22,540 bases of DNA from Vavraia culicis subsp. floridensis. Taxonomy: Eukaryota; Microsporidia; Pleistophoridae. The stretch's first letter is position 1. The number at the start of each line of letters is the position of its first letter. This document shows, piece after piece, positions 9,370 through 18,720 of this stretch. The notes beneath the pieces were generated by a model that was not told where the DNA came from, searched no databases, and saw nothing but the letters and a program-made list of their open reading frames with translations. The stretch is from contig NW_007360672.1 in NCBI RefSeq assembly GCF_000192795.1, positions 1-22,540 of the forward strand, read 5' to 3'. The position numbers were made by a program, and so were the translations under genes.

Positions 9370-9675
9370 CTATAGCACGATCAGGGAGCGAACATTTCTA
9401 GTCTGAAAAATATACCGTAGTATCTCCCTGATTCTATTAAAGCGGACGTCTAATTCGTGAGACATTTACTTCAGGAGCAAAGCAAATTGATTCCGTAGAC
9501 ATATTCTATGAATATCACCATGGATCAGTGCAAACACATGGAAAATAGTATTATTCCTTATCACGTCCCGTGCACACGCCTCCTGACCTCCTATCCATGT
9601 AATGGCTGCTTCCACCTTCTTTTTCCAATTACGAATCCCCACCGAGCCTCTAACACGTCGATAATAGTCCATCAT
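9370..9675 (-). pseudogene. Possible small gene or relic
   Basis: On the minus strand a frame runs from ATG at 9675 (M-M-D-Y-Y-R-R-V) for 69 codons to a TAA at 9466-9468. It resumes directly with ATG in the same register for 31 more codons to a TAG at 9370-9372. The composition (Arg, Ile, Trp, Gly mix with amphipathic stretches) is more protein-like than the neighbouring DNA. One inactivating stop in a gene of about 100 codons is a reasonable reading; a live 69-residue protein is the alternative. No family recognised and no CCC/GGG run at the start. Confidence 0.3.
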
Positions 9676-10127
9676 ATGGTGCACTCAGACCACTGCAATA
9701 TGCTAAGATAGCAGCCAAAAAAGAAAATGCGAACTAAAAATAAGCAAAAGAACCAAAGGAAAAATAAATACGAATTGTGTGAACAAGAAGGAGCGCTATC
9801 AGCACGACTAGAAGAACAACAAAGGAAAAGACGAGGAGGATATTAATGTGAGCCTATGCCGTAAGAGATACAATACTGTTAACCTGGAACTGATCCGAAC
9901 CCTGGATGTTTGTGTGGTAGATTGGTATGTGCCATCTCAAAATCTGAGCCTTTCTTTGAGGAAGAAAATTCGATTGATGCAAATTCAATGGCTAGGTGGT
10001 TGTAGGTAATAACACGTAAAGATGAACAGCATTGGATGATTCTCATGCACCCTCGCTGGTCCATGAGTTTTGTGTGTACAGCGGTAGATGTGTTTATTTG
10101 AGATAAATTTAGTAAAAATTATCGGCA
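9676..10127. other. Intergenic DNA with a biased purine-rich strip
   Basis: At about 9715-9845 the plus strand is strongly A/G-rich. It encodes a 39-codon Lys/Gln/Arg-rich frame (9727-9846), while its complement reads as a hydrophobic run. The bias alone explains both. A 61-codon minus frame (9879-10064) has no supporting feature. Confidence 0.35.
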
Positions 10128-10330
10128 TTCCTGTGTTACGCAGAACCGAAACGAATGCTCAAAAAGTGGAGAGCACTAACTCATTGCGGTGGATGTTAAA
10201 CAGCAACGCGGATCGGAGGTTCGGAGTACCGAATTCATTGGAAACAGGTTCTGCGTAAGGGTCGACGGTAACTACCAGTTGCGCCGCTCTCCTGGGATGG
10301 CCCGCCGTTGCCCGCAATTTAGCACCTGCT
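10128..10330. repeat. Old dispersed repeat, copy 2
   Basis: Diverged partner of about 4236-4440, same orientation. It is more GC-rich than copy 1. The aligned TAA (plus frame) and the aligned TGA (minus frame, 10159-10161 here) are both kept. Boundaries are approximate. Confidence 0.6.
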
Positions 10331-11126
10331 TGCACAAAAATAGAACATTAGAACTAAAGACGGCGGGTATCTAAGAGCATGCTTGATAAAACAGGTATGT
10401 GTTGGGAGATGTTAAATCTAGTTGTTGCTAAACAAGAACATGATTATCACCAGGTCTTGCTTTACCGATCAACTTGCAATTTTAGATCGTGCCGGAAAAA
10501 AGATGATGGGAGAGATGCAGGTGCACAAACCACGAGCAGCTGTACAGTCATATTTCACGCAAAAAATTAAATAAGAAAGATTGTGAACGGTCAAAAGAAT
10601 CTCAACTCCACAGGAGTAGCTAGTATTAGCCACGGCTTCTCCCATAGAAGGAGCTCGTAACACCAAATTACGACTGCTTCATCACAGGACGTGTGGGCTT
10701 AAGAAACAAAGCTTTGTATCGCAGTCCCGCTCATAAAACCAAAACCAGTGTCCACGACCGGTCCCAGCAGAGTGAAAGCGTGTTTATTTGCTGGTCCTGA
10801 ATTTGCAGATGGTATAAAAACACGTTCCAGTAAAAAATAATGAGTGCAGAAAAACTAACTTAACATTAGAAGAAGTAATAATCGTGAATTGATTGTGTGG
10901 CACAATCATTATACAGCATCGCTATTCATCGCTTCTCATTATGAAACAGAATTTTGGAAGTAAAAGATCAACTCATGCTTTGTATTGTCGATAAAGTCTG
11001 TTGTGATAATTTAATGCGCAGATGGTTGCTTCTCCGGACTGAATCCATTTCGGAGGACAAATATGTGAAAATGTACAGGGGATTCACAGATAATCACACC
11101 AAAAAGTGCATTGGTGGAGGATATGC
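10331..11126. other. Intergenic DNA, weak relic at its right end
   Basis: Only short frames. The plus frame at 10954-11154 (66 codons) continues past its stop for about 35 more codons, but it lies partly opposite the better minus-strand candidate at 11127-11405, so I do not call it. Confidence 0.4.
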
Positions 11127-11405
11127 TCAAGAAATGAGAATTATTGGCCCATAGATGTTGGGCAGGGTGCGAGAGCCTCGCCTGTGGATGGTATTCGACA
11201 TGACACCTAGGCGACCCTTGCCGTTCTGCTTCCTGACATCTATGACAGAGATATAGCACCTCGATCTAAAGGTCTCAGAGTCGTGATAGGAAATAGCTGC
11301 ACGAATGGGCTGAGAGATTCTGAAAAAGTATGTCATGCCAATGCCGATCAGAAAGGAAGTTGTACCCAGAAAACTGCGGAATGCCATGCCTACCGCAAAG
11401 ACCAT
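11127..11405 (-). CDS. Possible small membrane protein, 92 residues
   Basis: Minus-strand frame from ATG at 11405. The first 30 residues are strongly hydrophobic with Gly and small residues (M-V-F-A-V-G-M-A, later G-T-T-S-F-L-I-G-I-G-M), fitting a signal anchor or one membrane helix. They are followed by a basic, hydrophilic remainder that includes an N-G-K-G-R stretch. A CCC run lies 11 bases before the ATG. Codon use has a GC-rich third position like SMC5 and unlike the surrounding DNA. No family recognised. It could also be the surviving piece of a longer gene, because the flanking sequence holds relics. Confidence 0.35.
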   Translation of the reverse strand: MVFAVGMAFRSFLGTTSFLIGIGMTYFFRISQPIRAAISYHDSETFRSRCYISVIDVRKQNGKGRLGVMSNTIHRRGSRTLPNIYGPIILIS

Positions 11406-11700
11406 TGTGGTATCGTTGGGCTTGCTCAATCAAACTATTCGTGTGCGATTACACATCTTTAATGGAAATTCTTCTGCAAGAGTGACATAGTTAGTGTTTG
11501 GAATGCCAGATCCACTGGAATAGAACTCTGCCATGCCTTCCTTGACTATCGTGGATGCTGTTTGGAATTACATCGATATGAAGTCTGTCCTTTCACTGGG
11601 GTAGAGGATGAGACACTCTTCATCCCGGACCATTTCCAACAATATTCGGTGGTACTAGGGTATTATATCATGGATAATCGCTAGAGACAGACACAAAACC
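11406..11700. other. Intergenic DNA with gene-like scraps
   Basis: Two short plus-strand stretches around 11530-11690 read as protein-like sequence in different registers, each ended by a stop. They may be the 5' part of the relic at 11701-12182. Confidence 0.3.
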
Positions 11701-12182
11701 ATGATACTGCTAATTAATAACGATTTCTCGGTTTGCCGGCACATGTTCCTTGGATCCGACCAAGAAGTGTTCAGCTCACATCCTAAAGTTAAGCAGTGGT
11801 TCATTGATCTACTTCATTGCATTAACGACAGTACGCAGCCAGCAATGCGATAGAGGCTTTCTGTAAATGATCATATTCGCATGCTGATGTGTTATAGAAC
11901 AGCAGCAGTATCATTCACAGATTATGCGTACACATTGCTGGATAGTACTTGAATTGATGTTAAATTCCTTGGAATAGGTCCAACGACAAGTATTGCTGCG
12001 AGCAGACTAGCTCTTGCACTCAAAACCGATTTTTCATAGTCACAAATGGTCCACGCGATACACCTCTCTTTATCGTGCCTTGAACACGGCCCCATGTCAG
12101 CATTAAGTGAACTATCCTTCAGCAACAATAATAGGTTCACCGATCATCCATGCTGTTCTTTTTGCAGAATCCTTTTCGGATG
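11701..12182 (+). pseudogene. Decayed protein-coding gene
   Basis: A single register starts with ATG at 11701 and stays protein-like for 160 codons, interrupted by three isolated stops (TAG 11851-11853, a TGA near 11950, a TAG near 12040) and ending at TGA near 12182. Segments between stops have balanced composition, for example an L-G-I-G-P-T-T-S stretch and a later L-E-H-G-P-M-S-A-L stretch. The latter weakly recalls the H-G-P loop of sugar isomerase (SIS) domains, but I cannot support that identity. The minus frame at 11922-12140 is probably its shadow. Confidence 0.35.
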
Positions 12183-12228
12183 ATTCCATGAGATGTGACA
12201 TAATTTTCGATTAATATTTTTGGCCTTG

Positions 12229-12984
12229 ATGATTTTCGAGTATTCGCCCGGGTTTCGTAAACTGTATTTCTATAGCCGTGGCAATGTAAATGAATCGATA
12301 CCAGACGTTTTTACGGTCACAAGCTTGGAAACTATCGACAACGTTGCGGTCTACACGGTTGAAAAGGCGTACGATACTAACGAAGAACCTACTGCGGACA
12401 TAATACCGCACATAAAAGAGATCTACTGCCGATGCAACAAAGTCATCGATTACCAGAACTTAAGCCTGCTTCCATCTCACAACTGGCATGAGTACATCGA
12501 TTTATGGTCGTGTCACAACTCCGAATTCAAGTCTACTCTTGACTTCAAGCCGAAGGCAAGACATAAATGCATCATATTAGGCGCGTTTTTCATGATACCG
12601 GACAGGCACACGTACTGCCATAGCTGCTACCAGGACAGAATATTTTACAACGAAGTAAACTGGAACATACCAAACGATGACGTAGTGTATATGGCGCTTT
12701 GCAAGCATTTTGAGAGCAATACATACTTTTACATCGCTGACAGGATAGAAATTATTTTGTTCGGTAGGTGCTATTTCGGCGATGTAGAAGACGGCCAGAT
12801 GTTCCCTGCGCTCAAAATAGGTTTTAAAACAGTGAAAAACCGGGAGAACGAAAGCGAGCTGCTGAACAGTTTTTTCAGAGAAAAGATAATTTGTACCTTA
12901 ACAAAGAATAAATTAGGAATTAAAATGCTGGACTATGATATTTCCTTCATTTCAGGAAGCACTCCGGCGGAAACCGTGTTATAG
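12229..12984 (+). CDS. UBE3D/Ipa1-like (HECT_2 family) protein
   Basis: 251 residues from the first ATG (12229); the frame is open slightly further only through non-ATG codons. The family hallmark is present: a C-R-C pair (67-69), then L-P-S-x-N-W-x-E at 81-88 and D-L-W-S-C-H-N at 91-97, followed by F-K-P-K-A and a second Cys pair in Y-C-H-S-C. Animal UBE3D (E2-binding E3 ligase) and yeast Ipa1, linked to mRNA cleavage and polyadenylation, share this layout of conserved Trp, Cys and His residues. The protein is shorter than animal members, as is usual for a reduced parasite. It lies tail to tail with the acyltransferase at 13112, 127 bases apart. The same register stays protein-like for about 40 codons past the stop, with one more stop, so the C-terminus may have been shortened. 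Confidence 0.6.
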   Translation: MIFEYSPGFRKLYFYSRGNVNESIPDVFTVTSLETIDNVAVYTVEKAYDTNEEPTADIIPHIKEIYCRCNKVIDYQNLSLLPSHNWHEYIDLWSCHNSEFKSTLDFKPKARHKCIILGAFFMIPDRHTYCHSCYQDRIFYNEVNWNIPNDDVVYMALCKHFESNTYFYIADRIEIILFGRCYFGDVEDGQMFPALKIGFKTVKNRENESELLNSFFREKIICTLTKNKLGIKMLDYDISFISGSTPAETVL

Positions 12985-13111
12985 GGCATTTCTTCGGTTT
13001 CCGGTGGAATGTCTGTCTGGAATGCAATCAAATTATAATTTGGAAAACACACCGCACTCGGCAACAATGTGCCTTTTGGAACGCGCCCATTTATCATGGT
13101 AAAAACGTATT
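12985..13111. other. Short convergent intergenic spacer
   Basis: 127 bases between two converging stops. It must hold the 3' ends of both transcripts. The reverse complement of the 3' side carries TAAAATAC at the acyltransferase stop (13107-13114). Confidence 0.6.
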
Positions 13112-14179
13112 TTAATGAAGCATGCACCTGGCTATCATTTTAGCCACGCAAGCCGTGCAAAGCATCCAGACTATAAAGTAAAGCAAATACAGCATGTTTC
13201 GCCATCTCATCAATGTGATCTCAATAAATTCATAATTCCCCGATTTTATTTTGGAAAACTTTTTCGCAAAATCGTCGGAATCTCCAATTCGTCCGAACAA
13301 GTTAGAGCTCTGCTTGTATCTCTCAATCAGTACTTCCTTCCTCCCAAACATCTCATACAGCCAGTCTTTGGACGTGACTCCGTGCACAAAGTCCATGAGA
13401 ATGAAGAATCCTATCTTGCCTGTATTTCTGAAGTATACATCCGTGTACGTAAACGTTTTTTGGGGATACTGGCGGTACGGCCTTACAAATAATGTTACGT
13501 CTATGATTCCGTCCATGGTGTCTGCCAGTTCATTGTACACCATGGTTGTTCCTGCTGTTCGCGGTATTAAGACATTTTGAGGAAGAAAGCTGCAGCCTCC
13601 CAGTTTAATATCCATTTTTCGCGAGTACTCCATCGACTTTTCGTGTGTATTGGGAACGAAGATTGTCCCTTCAGGGAAAAGCAGGAAGAAAAACCTATTT
13701 CTCGCACGTAAGTACTTCAGAGAGTCCCTTAGTGTATTTGAGTCCTCGCTCCAGCTCCGCTTAATAAAGACGTATCCGAACGCTCTCATGGTGCTCCCAA
13801 ATATTGGTATCTGTGCAAGTGAGTTCTTCACGAGTATACACACGTCCTGGTACATGTCAAATTTCTGCAGTATAATCAGGATTATTAGCCAATCATAGTT
13901 CGTTTGGTGGTTGGATATTACCAGGCACCGCTTTTTCAGCAGAATCTGCTTGTTGTAGGCCACGTAGATAGGACGGGAAAAGAATATGCTTCCATAAGCA
14001 ATTGTCAAGTGGAGCCACTCGCATTTCTGCCACATTAAGATTCTGCTACGAACACCCGGAAAAGGTAGCACTAACTTCAGCAGGCCACAAATCACGAACC
14101 CAACGATTACACTGGTTATATAAATCACTGACATAAGCGGAATTGCTACGTATTTTTTCAGGACACTGCCAAGAGACAT
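13112..14179 (-). CDS. 1-acylglycerol-3-phosphate acyltransferase-like protein (intact paralogue)
   Basis: 355 residues from ATG at 14179; an upstream extension to 14275 would need a GTG start. PlsC/LPLAT family, AGPAT3-5/LCLAT1 type: transfers an acyl chain to a lysophospholipid in the ER membrane, a step in making phosphatidic acid or remodelling phospholipids. Visible parts: N-terminal membrane helix (12-38), N-H-x4-D (H91, D96), F-P-E-G-T (168-172), L-I-P-R-T (204-208), W-L-Y-E-M-F at 273-278 with the following K-E-x-L typical of this subfamily, then a charged region and a C-terminal membrane helix (about 328-350). A GGG run sits 17 bases upstream of the ATG. It is numbered identically to the truncated copy at 2168-3085 through W273, so the two derive from a duplication. 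Sequence identity is moderate, so the duplication is old. Confidence 0.9.
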   Translation of the reverse strand: MSLGSVLKKYVAIPLMSVIYITSVIVGFVICGLLKLVLPFPGVRSRILMWQKCEWLHLTIAYGSIFFSRPIYVAYNKQILLKKRCLVISNHQTNYDWLIILIILQKFDMYQDVCILVKNSLAQIPIFGSTMRAFGYVFIKRSWSEDSNTLRDSLKYLRARNRFFFLLFPEGTIFVPNTHEKSMEYSRKMDIKLGGCSFLPQNVLIPRTAGTTMVYNELADTMDGIIDVTLFVRPYRQYPQKTFTYTDVYFRNTGKIGFFILMDFVHGVTSKDWLYEMFGRKEVLIERYKQSSNLFGRIGDSDDFAKKFSKIKSGNYEFIEITLMRWRNMLYLLYFIVWMLCTACVAKMIARCMLH

Positions 14180-14443
14180 TTTTGCTGAGGATTCCGCCCT
14201 ACCAACAAATAAATGCAGCAATTCCAATTTTAGATTGATAAATCTGAGACAAAATACGATGTGGACCGGGATCACCGATACCTTTCATCAGTTCTGTTCG
14301 TGTTTATGGAACGAAAACGCAGTTAAAAAAATGTGACCGTTCCACATTATCCTCTTCCAGCAAACAGAAACATCCCATGATTAATTAAAATGCTGTCATT
14401 TCTGTGCCATAAATTGTGTTGCATCACCTGATCATGATTTATT
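14180..14443. other. Intergenic DNA upstream of the acyltransferase
   Basis: Contains the GGG motif at 14197-14199 (minus strand). No coding frame with support. Confidence 0.5.
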
Positions 14444-14862
14444 TCATAGACACAGGCACCTTGTCTGTTTTTCACCAAAAGCACGTTTATTCATCTCCTC
14501 ATACCACTTCTCTGTTCTCTCGGCATACCATGGTGTCGAGGACAGAGTAAACTGGGCATTGATGATAAACCGTGAGCCGAAGAGATCGGCAATGAAAACG
14601 GATGTAACTCTGGTTCTGCACCTGTGCATCATTTGTGCACAATGCCCAGCCATTTGTGCTCTTGACAGGCCGATCACACCGGCTTTTCTTCAGCTGATAC
14701 AAAACAACGAAACGCGGATGTAGACCAAACATCGATGACAAAACAGCAAATTTTAAATGCCTGAACACGGATCTGATACAAATAATTTTGCTGTTCTCGT
14801 ACGAGATCAATTGACAGTTGCGGATTACCAGGTGTTGTGTGCGCTGTTCTTTTATAGCACAC
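14444..14862 (-). pseudogene. Possible frameshifted gene relic
   Basis: Three minus-strand registers are open in relay over 420 bases: about 14862-14674, 14810-14499 and 14677-14444. The last gives the most protein-like sequence, with aromatic and charged residues near its end (W-Y-E-E-M-N-K-R). A relay of open frames that each fade into the next is what a gene broken by small indels looks like. A TATA-like ctataaaag lies just upstream at about 14851-14859 (minus). No family recognised. Confidence 0.25.
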
Positions 14863-15645
14863 CTACTTGCGGATGCTCATTTAGGACAAGAAATGAACGA
14901 GAGCAACCGCAATGAAGACTGGAAAGCAGCCATAACCACCGTTCCGTGCGTTGCATGTGCTGATATTGTAATCATGTTTATTTATGTTCATTGGATGCTA
15001 CTGTCATCCTCCTGATGCTCGATTTATCACTACTAGAACGTTAATTTGCCACGTCAACATTAAATAGCAAATATTCCTCGGGTAAAAATTGCGTTTTATT
15101 ATTACGAAGCTTTCAACGAGCAAACCTTCGACGACATAATTCTGCACTGATGGAAGCGTGACGCTGCCATAAATGGGTTATTGGAACAGACGGCAGGAAT
15201 GCCTAATACCCGGTCTTCGCTACAACAATGATTCGTTACTGGTAAGAATGAAATCCGGTTGTAATTTCTCATACAGGGAAACTGCTGTCAGATATTTTAT
15301 CTATTTTCTTTCCAGGTGTGCCGACCATTCTGCTCGATATCAAACCGTGTCTCAAGACGCCGCGGCGAATGGCACGCACAAATGCAGGAAAATACCGTGA
15401 TGCGGACATTTTTCGGTATCTCCATGTTCGTTGCGGGCAGGAGCACGATTGCAGTGCCATTTAGACGCATCTTATCTCTGTAAGCAAATACAAGAATTAT
15501 CATTGTTTTGTTCCGTAATCCAGCGGCTGTGCCCGTTTATTGCGAGATCACCCACCATGCTAACGACAAACAGCGACGCAATGCCGTTCTTTGTTCGCAC
15601 GTGGAAACACACAACTCGCAAAAAGTACGGAATGTTGAGACCCTC
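14863..15645. other. Intergenic DNA upstream of SMC5
   Basis: Mostly noncoding. At about 15255-15463 the plus strand has an open register of roughly 70 codons without an early ATG, giving protein-like sequence (V-P-T-I-L-L-D-I-K-P, later D-I-F-R-Y-L-H-V-R-C). It is preceded by a pyrimidine tract ending in ccag and could be a relic. The ORF register of SMC5 is open back to 15508, but nothing in that part resembles SMC5. Confidence 0.35.
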
Positions 15646-15648
15646 ATG
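15641..15648 (+). promoter_or_regulatory. CCC-type start-proximal signal of SMC5
   Basis: CCC at 15641-15643, two bases before the ATG at 15646. Together with the start of family similarity a few residues later, it favours this ATG over an in-frame codon at 15508. Confidence 0.5.
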
Positions 15649-18600
15649 TACGGAGAATTTAGAGACGGCTGCATAATTTCGCTGCAGCTCCACAACTTTC
15701 AAACCTACTCAGACATAAAATTCGATTTTCATCCGAAGTTGAACTTCATCGCCGGTCCGAACGGCTCGGGGAAAAGCACCGTAGCAAATGCCATAGCATT
15801 CATTTTTGGCGGGGGCACAAAGGTGCTGAACAAGTCGAAGGATCTTATGGACTTTATAAAGTTCGACACGGACAACTCGTACATTGAGGTAAAGATCAAG
15901 CACCGGGGCAAGGTGCTAACGGTGCGGCGGGTGCTAGTCCCCCTGAAAAACAGCTCGCTGTGGCTTCTCAACGGAAGCTCAACGGCATACACCAAGATAC
16001 AGCAGATATATGCGGAACTGAGGATAAACATCAACAACATTTGCAATTACCTGCCGCAAGAAAAGGTGGCAGAGTTCACGCGGTTTTCTCCCGAGGAGCT
16101 GTTCAGAACATTTGTTGAAACGTACCACGAACAGGATATGGTTGAAAAGATAAACACGCTGATAGACATGGAGAGCTCATATGATGGCCTGTCGGGCGAT
16201 CTCGAGAAAATATTGTGCAACAAGAGGGCTGTCGAGAAAGTCATAAGCAGCATGTCCAGGGACATCGAGAAGGCGAAGGAAAGAGAAGAGGCACAGAAGA
16301 GGATAGAACTGATAAATAGCAAGAAAAAGTGGCTGATCTACGAATCGGAAAAAAAGGAATATCTCATGCTAAAGACCAACTCGGTTAAGATAGACAACGA
16401 AATCGGAGAGATGCAGAGAGAGATCGAGGAGTGTGACAAGAGAATCAGAAGCAGCACTGATAGCAGGGAGGCCAGGGAACATGAGAGGAAACTGGCAGAG
16501 ATTAGGGAAAGCAATGCGGCATTGCAGAGATTCGTCAGGAACATCGAGGACTACATGCACGACAAGGACAAAATTGGAGTGGACGTGAAGTCGAACGAGA
16601 AGAAAAGGGAGAGTGCGCTGAAGAAGACAGATGCACTAGAGGTAGAAAGGCTCAACAATATAGAGAAACTGGAGAACTTTAAATTGCCAGATAGACCACC
16701 AATGAGTGTTAATAAGGACTTTGACAGGGTGGAGCAGGAGATGATCGGGTTGAAACAGGAGCTGGCTGAGCTGCACAGACAGGGATGCACGATTGCAAGC
16801 GAAGTGGAGGAACTGACGAAAAGAAAGAACCTTATCGTTGATATAGAGCTGAGAAGACTTGAAATACTGAAGCACTACCATCGTGACACGTATGCAGCCG
16901 TGGTATGGTTGAGGAGCAACAAGGATAAGTTCTGCGATGAGATTATTGAGCCGTGCATACTGAGCTTGTCGCTCAAGAACACAAAGTTCATGAACGAGAT
17001 CGAGGGCTTCCTCTCGTACCAGGCACTCACGTCGTTTATATGCAAGGATTTCAGGGACTTTGAGCTGCTCATGAAGACACTGAAGGACAAGATGAAGTTG
17101 GCGATAAACGCGGTGGAATGCAATTTTAAGGCAGAAAAGGCACCCTACACAGGAGAACAGATCAGAGCACTGGGATTTGACGGATATCTCATCGATTATG
17201 TGGATGACCGGAAGGAGGTTCTTGATTTTCTGTCGTCTATGCTCAATTTCACAAGCATTCCCGTCACAAAGAACGATTTGGACGAGGTAGCGGTCTTTAA
17301 AAAATACAACTTCGCAAAAATGGCCGTGAACAACAGGTACCTGGCCATAAAGAAAAACAGGTACGACCACCGCGACTTTACAATAATAGAGAACAAGCTT
17401 CCGAAGCTGAATCTGTTCAACAAATTCACATCGCACGACGAGCTGGCTACCCTGGAGAGAAAGTTAAAGGAAATAGAGGGTATGAGGGCCAGCAACCAGA
17501 GCATGTATAAGGAGAAACTTGAGAAGGTGGAAAAGATCAAGTCGTATTTTGAGAAGATCAAAGCAACGCGGGACGAAGAGAAAATGAAGATGTACGAATA
17601 CGAACGAAAAATGGGGCATAGAGAAAGACTCGTGAACGAAATCAAGAGCCAGGAAATCCAGCTGGAGCGAAGCCGGGATCTCAGCGTGTTTGATGCGCAG
17701 CAAAAACACCTGAATAGCGTGATCGAGGGTATCGAGGTGAAAATCAGGACCGATTTTGAGCGATTAAAGTCGTTCGTTACGGAAACAGAGAAGGATTTCT
17801 TCCGAATGGTAATGGAAACTGCGAGAATGCAGCAGCGGTGGCACTCGCTCATGGCAGAGATAAGGGACTTGGAAATAAAACGGGAGGTGAAGAAACACAA
17901 GATTGATGAGCTGGGTACGAAAAAGGCGTTTTTCGACAAAGAAAGAGAAAACAAAAAAAAGAGGATCAATCAAATCAAGACAGAGCTGGTGAAGTACACG
18001 ACCGAAGAGATGCCGTACGTTACGGAGCTACCGGAGGATATCGAGCAGCTGGAGAAGCGCATGGCCTCGGAACTAGCAAAGATTACATTTCTGAACGCCG
18101 ACAAAAAGGTGCTCAAGGATTACAAGGAGAAGGAAAAGCTGCTGAACGACTTCCATTTAAAGGAGTTGGAAATAGAAAACACGCGGAAAGCCTCCGATCA
18201 ACACATAAGCAATCTCAAGGAAGAACTCATCGGCAGTTTAAACGCGAAAGTCGCGATTGTGAACAGCAATTTTTCGGCTTTCTTCCAGAAATTGAACTTT
18301 GACGGAAAAGTGGAGCTCGAAACCGAAAACACAAAGGCGTCTAGATGGAAACTGAGCATCCTGGTGAGGTTCAGAAAAGAGGAGCCAATGCAGCAGCTGT
18401 GCTCATACATACAAAGCGGTGGAGAGCGCAGTGTTTCCACAATAATCTTCCTTCTCTCACTCCTCGAGGCAACACCTGCTCCGTTCAGGCTTGTTGACGA
18501 GATCAACCAGGGAATGGACGCGTACAATGAAAGAATGGTGCACAGCATCCTCATCAACCTGATCAAGAGCGAAGACTCACCGCAGTTCTTCATCATAACG

Positions 18601-18720
18601 CCAAAGCTTGTGAACGATCTCGATTTCAATGACAGCATGCGCATATTCGTTATATACGCAGGTACGTTTGGCAGAATGCGGAACAAATTCGACGAATACA
18701 AGACCACACTTCTGCAGTGA
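15646..18720 (+). CDS. SMC5: Structural maintenance of chromosomes protein 5 (SMC5)
   Basis: 1024 residues, close to the length of yeast Smc5. It is the ATPase arm of the SMC5/6 complex, which handles recombination intermediates and DNA repair in the nucleus. Order: Walker A G-P-N-G-S-G-K-S-T (37-45); the SMC5-type Q-loop segment L-P-Q-E-K-V-A-E-F (136-144); coiled coil to about 400; hinge about 415-585; returning coiled coil to about 860; signature Q-S-G-G-E-R-S (923-929); Walker B ending V-D-E (950-952); D-loop Q-G-M-D (955-958); then F-F-I-I-T-P-K-L. The L-P-Q-x-K segment and the F-x-I-T-P-K-L near the end separate SMC5 from SMC1-4 and SMC6. All ATPase residues are present. GC content is higher and the third position more GC-rich than in the surrounding DNA. 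It converges on eL42 with a protease fragment between. Confidence 0.95.
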   Translation: MYGEFRDGCIISLQLHNFQTYSDIKFDFHPKLNFIAGPNGSGKSTVANAIAFIFGGGTKVLNKSKDLMDFIKFDTDNSYIEVKIKHRGKVLTVRRVLVPLKNSSLWLLNGSSTAYTKIQQIYAELRININNICNYLPQEKVAEFTRFSPEELFRTFVETYHEQDMVEKINTLIDMESSYDGLSGDLEKILCNKRAVEKVISSMSRDIEKAKEREEAQKRIELINSKKKWLIYESEKKEYLMLKTNSVKIDNEIGEMQREIEECDKRIRSSTDSREAREHERKLAEIRESNAALQRFVRNIEDYMHDKDKIGVDVKSNEKKRESALKKTDALEVERLNNIEKLENFKLPDRPPMSVNKDFDRVEQEMIGLKQELAELHRQGCTIASEVEELTKRKNLIVDIELRRLEILKHYHRDTYAAVVWLRSNKDKFCDEIIEPCILSLSLKNTKFMNEIEGFLSYQALTSFICKDFRDFELLMKTLKDKMKLAINAVECNFKAEKAPYTGEQIRALGFDGYLIDYVDDRKEVLDFLSSMLNFTSIPVTKNDLDEVAVFKKYNFAKMAVNNRYLAIKKNRYDHRDFTIIENKLPKLNLFNKFTSHDELATLERKLKEIEGMRASNQSMYKEKLEKVEKIKSYFEKIKATRDEEKMKMYEYERKMGHRERLVNEIKSQEIQLERSRDLSVFDAQQKHLNSVIEGIEVKIRTDFERLKSFVTETEKDFFRMVMETARMQQRWHSLMAEIRDLEIKREVKKHKIDELGTKKAFFDKERENKKKRINQIKTELVKYTTEEMPYVTELPEDIEQLEKRMASELAKITFLNADKKVLKDYKEKEKLLNDFHLKELEIENTRKASDQHISNLKEELIGSLNAKVAIVNSNFSAFFQKLNFDGKVELETENTKASRWKLSILVRFRKEEPMQQLCSYIQSGGERSVSTIIFLLSLLEATPAPFRLVDEINQGMDAYNERMVHSILINLIKSEDSPQFFIITPKLVNDLDFNDSMRIFVIYAGTFGRMRNKFDEYKTTLLQ

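Noticed and set aside
9727..9846. 39-codon basic frame, or the hydrophobic frame on its complement, as a small gene
   Set aside because: Strong purine bias of one strand produces a basic protein on one side and a hydrophobic one on the other; no ATG on the hydrophobic side.
10189..10240. tRNA-like B box (ggttcgg) in the old repeat
   Set aside because: No acceptor stem or anticodon arm can be folded around it by eye. No tRNA, rRNA or CRISPR array was seen anywhere in the window.
11950..12110. Resemblance to the sugar isomerase (SIS) part of glutamine-fructose-6-phosphate aminotransferase
   Set aside because: Only an H-G-P loop and a glycine-rich start match, with spacing off by several residues and stops in between. 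Not enough to name it.
15508..15645. Upstream extension of SMC5 by 46 residues
   Set aside because: The extra residues have no SMC character, and the ATG at 15646 carries the CCC signal and sits just before the conserved N-terminal strand.
16636..17436. 266-codon minus frame and several other long minus frames inside SMC5
   Set aside because: They are antisense shadows of a clear SMC5 coding region; composition and lack of motifs agree.
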